Source of the DNA: Steroidobacteraceae bacterium
Lineage (GTDB): Bacteria; Pseudomonadota; Gammaproteobacteria; Steroidobacterales; Steroidobacteraceae
Assembly: GCA_025927665.1 (NCBI GenBank)
Contig: JAICKZ010000166.1
Location: 1-7,244 of the forward strand
Direction: 5' to 3'
Length of the DNA stretch: 7,244 nt
Numbering within the stretch: position 1 is the stretch's first letter; every line of letters starts with the position of its first letter. This document shows, one piece after another, positions 1 to 5,124 of the stretch. The translations under genes and the position numbers were made by a program. Below the pieces are notes generated by a model, which was given only the letters and a program-made list of their open reading frames with translations, was not told where the DNA came from and searched no databases.

Positions 1-893
1 AATCCCGAGACAAACCATTCCAAGGTGTAAGTCACTTTATGACGATCCAAAATTTCAGTGAAGGTAGCTTGTAATTTTTCAACGGTTTGCTCGGTTGAAA
101 AGCGAATATTGAAACGCGCTTTTAATTAGCCAGGAATAACATTGGGCGCACCCGTGCCGGCGCTTAAATTGGAAACTTGAAATGTTGTGGGTTGAAAATA
201 TTGATTGCCTCTATCCCATTCTCGCGATGCTAATTCAGCCAACGCTGGCGCCAGCAAGTGCACAGGATTGTCAGCGAGATGAGGATAAGCCACATGACCT
301 TGCACGCCATGTACCGTCAGTTTGCCTGATAAGGAACCACGACGACCAATCTTGATGACGTCACCCAATTTGTCACTGCTAGTGGGTTCACCCACTACAC
401 ACCAATCGATTTTTTCGGGTCGTGCCTCCAGCACTTGCATGACACGGCGCGTGCCATCGACAGAGGGACCTTCTTCATCACTGGTCAGTAGAAAGGCGAG
501 AGTGCCTTTATGGTTGGGATAACGTGCGACGAAGCGCTCAGTTGCAATGGTCATCGCGGCCAAACCACTTTTCATATCCGCCGCGCCACGACCATATAGG
601 ACACCGTCACGAATAATGGGTTCGAACGGATCAGTTTGCCATTCTTCGCGTGGGCCAGTGGGCACTACATCGGTATGACCTGCAAAACATAACACGGGAT
701 GGCCACTGCCATGCTTGGCCCATAGATTGGCTACAGGCGCGAAATCAATTCGTTCATTGTTAAACCCTGCTTTGGCGAAACGCTCACCAATGACATCGAG
801 ATAGCCTTTATCTTCCGGACTTACTGACGGTCGACGGATCAGTTCAGCAGTGAGAGCAACAGCAGGGGATAACGTGATGGGATTAGCGGACAT
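1..893 (-). pseudogene. dapE: Succinyl-diaminopimelate desuccinylase, interrupted by an in-frame TAA and cut by the window edge
   Basis: DapE is a cytoplasmic dinuclear-zinc hydrolase that removes succinate from N-succinyl-LL-diaminopimelate in the lysine/meso-DAP pathway. Visible family motifs are AGHTDVVP (residues 71-78; ligands H73 and D75), GRGAADMK (101-108; bridging D106), SDEEGPS (138-144; general base E140, ligand E141) and GEPTS (168-172; ligand E169). After NVIPG (251-255) comes TAA (complement of 126-128) where the family has Glu. The same frame then continues to the edge with typical DapE sequence (LKARFNIRFST...), so the frame is intact and a single GAA-to-TAA change explains the break. 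The 255-aa product would lack the C-terminal part of the catalytic domain, including the last zinc-ligand histidine, so it should be inactive. The ATG at 893 begins a normal DapE N-terminus but has only a weak ribosome binding site. Sequencing error is a real alternative to true gene loss. Family identity is very secure; pseudogene status is less so. Confidence 0.85.
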
Positions 894-922
894 GGTGAAT
901 CATACATCCAGAGCGGGCGCGT

Positions 923-951
923 CTTATAACCAACAGAGCCGTTTACGGCAA
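923..951 (-). promoter_or_regulatory. Candidate sigma-70 promoter for dapE
   Basis: On the minus strand TTGCCG (complement of 946-951) and TATAAG (complement of 923-928) are separated by exactly 17 bases. This gives 4/6 and 5/6 matches to the sigma-70 -35 and -10 consensus. The -10 box is followed by a GC-rich stretch (ACGCGCCC). Transcription would start near 916, about 23 bases before the dapE ATG. Called by eye only. Confidence 0.5.
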
Positions 952-982
952 GTAGAACATCAGCTCGCCTTGCTTACTTGTC

Positions 983-1009
983 TTGCTTAAAGCTGCCGAC
1001 CCATATATT
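983..1009 (+). promoter_or_regulatory. Candidate promoter of the rpsF operon with GC-rich discriminator
   Basis: TATATT (1004-1009) matches the -10 consensus at 5/6 positions. It is followed at once by CTCCGCGCCC, the GC-rich discriminator typical of stringently controlled ribosomal promoters in gammaproteobacteria (family knowledge). The -35 box is less clear: TTGCTT at 983-988 leaves a short 15-base spacer, and TTGTCT at 978-983 leaves 20. The octamer CTTGCTTA occurs twice here (969-976 and 982-989). Transcription would start near 1016 and give a leader of about 235 nt. It diverges from the dapE promoter about 30 bp away. Confidence 0.5.
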
Positions 1010-1062
1010 CTCCGCGCCCTTCGTTGGGGATAGGCTTCGACGAGTAACTCCTTACTGCACCA

Positions 1063-1206
1063 CAGAATTCACTTCAAAGCTACTGTGCTCGTGATTTTGT
1101 GTCCATACGGTGCTCGGAATCCTCATGTATTAGTTCATACACTGCGGTTCCTGTGCTCCATTGTACACAAACTGACTTCGCTCGCGACGTTTTGAAGTGA
1201 GTTCTG
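1063..1206 (+). promoter_or_regulatory. Long nested hairpin in the rpsF leader (possible autoregulatory RNA or MITE-like inverted repeat)
   Basis: The 358-base gap between dapE and rpsF contains a structured segment. Bases 1063-1080 pair with 1189-1206 over 18 bp, with only two G-U wobbles (1068/1201 and 1079/1190). Further helices nest inside: 1096-1102 with 1165-1171 (7 bp), 1116-1121 with 1146-1151 (6 bp, one wobble) and 1126-1130 with 1137-1141 (5 bp, six-base loop). Together they form one elongated 144-nt hairpin ending 45 bases before the rpsF ATG. rpsF leaders in many bacteria bind the S6:S18 complex through a motif with a bulged CCG. I find no CCG between 1021 and 1251, so this is not obviously that motif. 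I see no clear target-site duplication flanking it. Pairing was done by hand, with no energy calculation. Confidence 0.5.
1081..1159 (+). repeat. Three copies of an 11-base GTGCTC-containing unit in the rpsF leader
   Basis: TACTGTGCTCG (1081-1091), TACGGTGCTCG (1106-1116) and TCCTGTGCTCC (1149-1159) share the core GTGCTC. The third copy contains TGCTCC (1154-1159), which is perfectly complementary to GGAGCA (1240-1245), overlapping the Shine-Dalgarno of rpsF. It could therefore mask that site in an alternative fold. The repeats are short and could be chance. Confidence 0.35.
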
Positions 1207-1251
1207 GAGCCTGAAATGGTTGGGCAGTTTTATCCACGGGGAGCATTTTAA

Positions 1252-1626
1252 ATGCGTCACTATGAAATCGTTTTTCTGGTCCACCCTGACCAGAGCGAAC
1301 AGGTTCCAGCCATGCTGGAGCGTTACAAGGGCATGATTACCGCAGGTGGCGGTTCTATTCATCGTCAGGAAGACTGGGGTCGTCGTCAGTTGGCGTTTCC
1401 CATCAATAAGATTCACAAAGCTCATTACATTCTGCTCAATATCGAATGCGATCAAAAGACATTGGCAGAACTCACTGGTTCATTCCGCTTTAGCGATGCA
1501 GTGATTCGTCACTTGGTCATCAAAATGGATGCCGCAGTGACTGAACCTTCACCAATGGCCAAGGGTGAAGAAGCAGCTCGTGAAATCAATTTTGACGATG
1601 AAGACGATATGGGTATGGGACTGTAA
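1252..1626 (+). CDS. rpsF: 30S ribosomal protein S6
   Basis: S6 binds 16S rRNA in the platform of the small subunit as a heterodimer with S18, whose gene follows. The 124-aa product opens with MRHYEIVFLVHPDQSEQVPAM. It carries the family blocks IHRQEDWGRRQLAFPI (residues 40-55), HKAHYILLN (59-67) and FRFSDAVIRHL (82-92), nearly matching enterobacterial S6. The start is an ATG with GGGGAG (1238-1243) eight bases upstream. The tail is short and acidic (NFDDEDDMGMGL) and ends in Leu, unlike the glutamate-rich end of E. coli S6 that RimK extends with glutamates; that modification is therefore doubtful here (inference). Likely first gene of the operon, expressed from the promoter near 1004 with a structured leader. 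Confidence 0.98.
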   Translation: MRHYEIVFLVHPDQSEQVPAMLERYKGMITAGGGSIHRQEDWGRRQLAFPINKIHKAHYILLNIECDQKTLAELTGSFRFSDAVIRHLVIKMDAAVTEPSPMAKGEEAAREINFDDEDDMGMGL

Positions 1627-1673
1627 CAGTCAGCTTGCCATTCGTTATTTAAATCATATTTGGGAGAACCACC

Positions 1674-1898
1674 ATGTCACGTTTTTTTCGTCGCCGCAAA
1701 TTCTGCCGCTTTACCGCAGAGGGCATTGAGCACATTGATTATAAAGATCTGCCAATCCTGAAAGCATACATAACTGAAACCGGCAAGATCGTGCCGAGTC
1801 GCATTACCGGCACCAAGACTCATTACCAACGTCAGTTGGCGGTTGCTGTGAAGCGTGCTCGCTTCCTGTCGTTGTTGCCATTCACTGATCAGCATTAA
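1674..1898 (+). CDS. rpsR: 30S ribosomal protein S18
   Basis: S18 pairs with S6 on the platform of the 30S subunit. The 74-aa product is basic and close to the 75-aa E. coli protein: MSRFFRRRKFCRFTAEG at the start, IDYKDLPILKAYITETGKIVPSRITGT in the middle (quoted here as the block at residues 21-47), and a KRARFLSLLPFTDQH end. The ATG has GGGAG (1662-1666) seven bases upstream. It lies 47 bases after rpsF with no room for priB, which separates these genes in E. coli. Very likely co-transcribed with rpsF and rplI. Confidence 0.98.
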   Translation: MSRFFRRRKFCRFTAEGIEHIDYKDLPILKAYITETGKIVPSRITGTKTHYQRQLAVAVKRARFLSLLPFTDQH

Positions 1899-1930
1899 CA
1901 GCTGCGTTCAAATAATTTATAGGTGTCAAG

Positions 1931-2380
1931 ATGGATATCATTTTGCTACAGAAGGTCACCAACCTCGGCAACATTGGCGATCGTGTAAAAGTAAAGTCGG
2001 GTTATGGCCGTAACTTTTTGCTTCCCAAGGGCAAAGCTACGTTGGCGACTGCGGATAATGTTGCCAAGTTTGAAGCACGTCGTTCCGAGCTGGAAAAACA
2101 GGCTAATCAAGAGTTGGCTGCCGCACAAGCGCGTGCCACGAAACTCGAAGGCTTCAAACTTGCTCTGTCTGCCAAAGCAGGCAGCGAAGGCAAGTTGTTC
2201 GGATCAATCGGTAATACCGACATCTTGGAAGCATTGACCAAAGCGGGTCATCCTGTTACTCGTTCGGAAGTTCGTTTAAGCACAGGCCCGATCCGTCACG
2301 TTGGCGAACATACCGTGCAGTTGCAATTGCATGCCGATGTATTAGTCGATCTTCCTGTGACCATTACTGCAGAAGAATAA
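1931..2380 (+). CDS. rplI: 50S ribosomal protein L9
   Basis: L9 binds 23S rRNA near the base of the L1 stalk and extends from the large subunit. The 149-aa length equals that of E. coli L9. The N-terminal RNA-binding domain shows MDIILLQKVTNLGNIGD and the block GYGRNFLLPKGKA (residues 24-36). A connecting helix runs from about residue 41 to 75 (FEARRSELEKQANQELAAAQ), and the C-terminal domain has GKLFGSIGNTDI (87-98) and SEVRL (112-116). The ATG has AGGTG (1921-1925) five bases upstream. The gene follows rpsR by 32 bases and is followed by a strong hairpin before dnaB. Confidence 0.98.
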   Translation: MDIILLQKVTNLGNIGDRVKVKSGYGRNFLLPKGKATLATADNVAKFEARRSELEKQANQELAAAQARATKLEGFKLALSAKAGSEGKLFGSIGNTDILEALTKAGHPVTRSEVRLSTGPIRHVGEHTVQLQLHADVLVDLPVTITAEE

Positions 2381-2386
2381 AGTCAT

Positions 2387-2424
2387 GGCTCATCAACTTG
2401 GTATTTGCCTGGTTGATGAGCTTT
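2387..2424 (+). terminator. Hairpin between rplI and dnaB: weak intrinsic terminator or attenuator
   Basis: GCTCATCAAC (2388-2397) is a perfect 10-base inverted repeat with GTTGATGAGC (2412-2421), plus a G-U pair at 2387/2422. Inside the loop, 2400-2401 can also pair with 2408-2409. Only three Ts (2422-2424) follow, so full termination is unlikely. Partial termination between abundant ribosomal proteins and low-abundance helicase, or an mRNA-processing/stability element, fits better (inference). The right arm ends 13 bases before the dnaB start codon. Confidence 0.6.
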
Positions 2425-2434
2425 CCTGACCCAC

Positions 2435-3838
2435 GTGGCTGGCGCACCCAAAAACATTCGTGAACGCCCATCAGCCACCTCTGTGGCTGATGGCATTCGC
2501 CTGCCACCTCATTCAGTCGATGCGGAGCAAGCCGTTCTCGGTGGCTTGATGCTGGACAACAGCACCTGGGATGCAGTTGCGGATCGAATCACGGCTGAAG
2601 ATTTTTATCGACGCGATCACCAATTGATTTTTGCCGTGATCGCTGAACTTGCTAGTCGTAGTGAACCCTTGGATGCAGTCACCGTGGCCGAGCAGTTGGA
2701 GCGGATTGATCAACTCGAATCTGGTGGTGGACTCGATTATCTTGCAACGCTTTCTCGTGAAACACCCAGTGCTGCGAATATTCGCGCCTATGCGGACATT
2801 GTTCGCGAGCGAGCGCAACTGCGTCGCTTGATTACCGTTGGTGGAGAAATTACTTCCAATGCTTTCAACACCGAAGGACGTTCGATCAGTGAATTGATTG
2901 ATGACGCTGAACGGCGTGTATTTGAAATCGCCGAATCCGGTCGCAAAGCGGGTTCTGGGTTTGTACCGCTCCGTGATTTGTTGGGTGATGTGGTTGATCG
3001 TCTTGACCTGTTGCATCAGAACAAAGGGCAACTCACTGGGGTTAGCACAGGGTTTACTGATCTGGATAACAAAACTGCAGGCTTGCAACCGGGTGATTTG
3101 ATCGTGGTTGCCGGTCGTCCTTCAATGGGCAAAACCAGTTTTGCTTTGAACATTGGCGAGAATGCTGCGCTCGGGCGCAAGCCCACTCCAGTCGCGGTAT
3201 TCAGTATGGAAATGTCACGCGAACAACTTGGTTTGCGTATGGTTTCATCACTCGGTCGTATCAATCAAGGAAACTTGCGTACCGGCAATTTTGGTGATGA
3301 AGAATGGTCGCGAATTAACGGCGCCATCAATATGATGAAAACAGCGCCGATCTATATTGATGATACGGGTGCTTTGACACCGACCGAAGTACGCGCACGT
3401 GCACGTCGGTTGAAGCGTGAGCATGGTTTGGGTTTAATTATCATCGATTACCTGCAGTTGATGCAGGTGCCTGGCAATAAAGAAAATCGCGCTACCGAAA
3501 TTTCTGAGATTTCACGATCATTGAAGGCTTTGGCGAAAGAACTGAGTGTGCCGGTCATTGCTTTATCGCAGCTCAATCGCAGCGTGGAGCAACGTGTCGA
3601 TAAGAAGCCAGTCATGTCTGATCTGCGTGAATCCGGTGCCATTGAACAAGATGCCGATTTGATCATGATGATTTATCGTGAAGAAGTATATGATCAGAAT
3701 ACGACTCGCAAAGGCATCGCCGATATTATTATCACTAAGCAACGCAATGGCCCGACCGGTGAAGTACAACTCACATTTTTGGGTGAGTATACTAAGTTTG
3801 AAAATTTGGCTTCTAATTCATATGGTGAGTTTAGATAG
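2435..3838 (+). CDS. dnaB: Replicative DNA helicase DnaB
   Basis: Hexameric ATP-dependent helicase that unwinds the fork 5' to 3' on the lagging-strand template and recruits primase. The 467-aa length is close to the 471 aa of E. coli DnaB. Visible features are the N-terminal domain (PPHSVDAEQAVLGGLML, residues 24-40), a linker to about 200, Walker A GRPSMGKT (227-234, K233), SMEM (257-260, catalytic E259), Walker B LIIIDYLQLM (334-343, D338), SQLNRSVEQR (378-387), DLRESGAIEQDAD (396-408) and KQRNGPTG (435-442), whose R437 is the likely arginine finger. I see no intein. The start is GTG at 2435. No in-frame ATG lies upstream of the conserved domain, and no good Shine-Dalgarno is visible: the nearest purine-rich run (GATGAG, 2415-2420) lies in the stem of the preceding hairpin, 14 bases away. 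Weak initiation would suit low DnaB demand. Confidence 0.97.
   Translation: MAGAPKNIRERPSATSVADGIRLPPHSVDAEQAVLGGLMLDNSTWDAVADRITAEDFYRRDHQLIFAVIAELASRSEPLDAVTVAEQLERIDQLESGGGLDYLATLSRETPSAANIRAYADIVRERAQLRRLITVGGEITSNAFNTEGRSISELIDDAERRVFEIAESGRKAGSGFVPLRDLLGDVVDRLDLLHQNKGQLTGVSTGFTDLDNKTAGLQPGDLIVVAGRPSMGKTSFALNIGENAALGRKPTPVAVFSMEMSREQLGLRMVSSLGRINQGNLRTGNFGDEEWSRINGAINMMKTAPIYIDDTGALTPTEVRARARRLKREHGLGLIIIDYLQLMQVPGNKENRATEISEISRSLKALAKELSVPVIALSQLNRSVEQRVDKKPVMSDLRESGAIEQDADLIMMIYREEVYDQNTTRKGIADIIITKQRNGPTGEVQLTFLGEYTKFENLASNSYGEFR
3798..3826 (+). promoter_or_regulatory. Candidate sigma-70 promoter for alr inside the 3' end of dnaB
   Basis: TTGAAA (3798-3803, 5/6 to consensus) and TATGGT (3821-3826, 4/6) are separated by 17 bases. 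Transcription would start near 3833, about 105 bases before the alr start. It may let alr be expressed apart from the ribosomal protein genes. Coding constraint of dnaB could produce this match by chance. Confidence 0.35.
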
Positions 3839-3883
3839 CCCATCTTGTAGGGTGGTTAGCGCTTCCTCTGTGTCACTCACCAT
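3822..3883 (+). repeat. Inverted repeat spanning the dnaB stop codon
   Basis: ATGGTGAGT (3822-3830) is a perfect inverted repeat of ACTCACCAT (3875-3883), separated by 44 bases that include the dnaB TAG. The right arm is followed by TTAATT. It could be a long-loop terminator or mRNA 3'-end protecting structure, but the loop is large and the T-run poor. Confidence 0.3.
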
Positions 3884-3894
3884 TTAATTCAAAA

Positions 3895-3916
3895 GCAAGA
3901 TAGTATCTCGTCTTGC
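3895..3916 (+). repeat. Small hairpin in the alr leader
   Basis: GCAAGA (3895-3900) pairs with TCTTGC (3911-3916) around a 10-base loop, with one extra T-G pair possible inside. It ends 10 bases before the probable Shine-Dalgarno AGG (3927-3929) of alr. No T-run follows, so it is not a terminator. An effect on alr translation is possible but unsupported. Confidence 0.35.
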
Positions 3917-3938
3917 GATTTGAGATAGGTTACGAATC

Positions 3939-5030
3939 GTGGGCATTGATCTCAATTTAAGTGGTGGTCCTTTTGCAGCCATAGATCGAGCTGCACTGCG
4001 CCACAATTTGCAAGTGGTACACACCATTGCACCGAATTCAAAAGTGCTTGCTGTTATCAAGGCCAATGCTTATGGACATGGTTTGATACCCGTTGCTCAA
4101 GCACTCAACTCTGCTGATGGCTTTGGTGTGGCGCGTTTGCGTGAAGCCATGGCACTGCGCGAAGCAGGAGTTGATCAGTCCATTGTATTGCTTGAAGGTG
4201 TGTTCTCTCATGCCGAGTTTGATGCGGCCGCACGCTTGAATTTCGAGATTGTCGTACATTCATTTGAACAGTTAGATGCCCTTGAAACCTGGCATGGTGC
4301 GAGACCTTTATCCATCTGGTGCAAGATAGATACGGGAATGAATCGCTTGGGTTTTCGTGTTGATGATTTCGCCATGGCGTGGTCGCGATTGAATGCATGT
4401 AAGAACGTGCAAGCCAAACCACGCGTGATGACTCATCTTGCTGATGCCGATGAACGTGCTGATCAGCGTACGTCGCGACAAATTGAACGTTTCAATTCGC
4501 TGGTCAGAGATTTGAATGTCGAACGCAGCATTGGCAATTCAGCGGGCACACTTGCATGGCCCGAAGCGCGAGTGGAGTGGGTGAGGCCAGGACTCATGCT
4601 TTATGGGATGTCACCCTTTATGAACTCAGTGGCAGCCGATTTGAATTTGCAACCAGCCATGACACTGACTACACCATTGATTGCGGTACGCGATGTTCGT
4701 GCGGGTGAACAAGTTGGCTATGGTGGAATTTGGCAAGCGAGTAAGGACACACGTGTTGGAATCGCCGCAGTGGGATATGGGGATGGTTATCCACGCCATA
4801 TGAGATCCGGTGCTCCAGTGCTAATAAGAGGACATCAAGCAACTGTGATTGGACGAGTGTCCATGGACATGATTGCAATTGATCTAGGCGATAAGCCCGT
4901 GATGGTAGGTGACACCGTTGTGCTGTGGGGCAAAGACTTGCCAGCGGAGCGAGTGGCTGCATTTGCCGATACCATTCCTTATGAATTGGTATGTGGTATC
5001 AGTCAGCGCGTGGCGATGAGTTATCGATAG
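3939..5030 (+). CDS. alr: Alanine racemase
   Basis: PLP-dependent cytoplasmic racemase that interconverts L- and D-alanine, supplying D-Ala for peptidoglycan. The 363-aa length is normal. The N-terminal TIM barrel holds the PLP lysine in VIKANAYGHG (residues 39-48, K41), then KIDTGMNRLGF (129-139), MTHLADADE (164-172) and GNSAGTLAWP (199-208). VRPGLMLYG (215-223) precedes the C-terminal beta domain, which has the catalytic tyrosine in VGYGGIW (259-265, Y261), GYGDGYPR (279-286) and GRVSMDM (305-311). Both catalytic residues are present, so it should be active. The start is GTG with an AGG (3927-3929) nine bases upstream. It begins 100 bases after dnaB, a neighbour it keeps in many gammaproteobacteria. 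Downstream it borders thrS, an uncommon neighbour. Confidence 0.96.
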   Translation: MGIDLNLSGGPFAAIDRAALRHNLQVVHTIAPNSKVLAVIKANAYGHGLIPVAQALNSADGFGVARLREAMALREAGVDQSIVLLEGVFSHAEFDAAARLNFEIVVHSFEQLDALETWHGARPLSIWCKIDTGMNRLGFRVDDFAMAWSRLNACKNVQAKPRVMTHLADADERADQRTSRQIERFNSLVRDLNVERSIGNSAGTLAWPEARVEWVRPGLMLYGMSPFMNSVAADLNLQPAMTLTTPLIAVRDVRAGEQVGYGGIWQASKDTRVGIAAVGYGDGYPRHMRSGAPVLIRGHQATVIGRVSMDMIAIDLGDKPVMVGDTVVLWGKDLPAERVAAFADTIPYELVCGISQRVAMSYR

Positions 5031-5064
5031 AATCACAACCTTCAATCCGACACTAACTTTGTTC

Positions 5065-5093
5065 TTGATACGTTCAACTTCAATCAGTATTCT
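5065..5093 (+). promoter_or_regulatory. Candidate sigma-70 promoter for thrS-infC
   Basis: TTGATA (5065-5070, 5/6 to consensus) and TATTCT (5088-5093, 4/6) are spaced by exactly 17 bases in the alr-thrS gap. Transcription would start near 5100 and leave a leader of about 25 nt. No terminator is visible between alr and thrS, so read-through from alr is also likely. Confidence 0.45.
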
Positions 5094-5124
5094 CGATCGA
5101 TCTAATTTTCTGACTTCTACTGCA

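Noticed and set aside
126..893. TAA in dapE as a reassigned sense codon
   Set aside because: rpsF, rpsR and rplI all terminate at TAA at the normal family length, so TAA is a stop in this genome.
1063..1206. Firm call of the inverted repeat as an insertion element
   Set aside because: It has no coding capacity and no visible target-site duplication, and copy number cannot be judged from one window; kept as a structured leader with MITE as an alternative.
1135..1455. Leftward 106-codon reading frame overlapping the leader and rpsF
   Set aside because: It is antisense to the conserved S6 coding sequence and resembles no protein I recognise; a shadow frame.
1627..1673. A hidden priB between rpsF and rpsR
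   Set aside because: Only 47 bases separate the two genes, too few for priB.
2513..3088. Leftward 191-codon reading frame inside dnaB
   Set aside because: It lies entirely antisense to a well-conserved DnaB and shows no recognisable motif or ribosome site.
5059..5124. TTG at 5059 as the thrS start
   Set aside because: The added 22 residues have no family counterpart, while the ATG at 5125 gives the standard MPIITLPDG start and the E. coli length of 642 aa.
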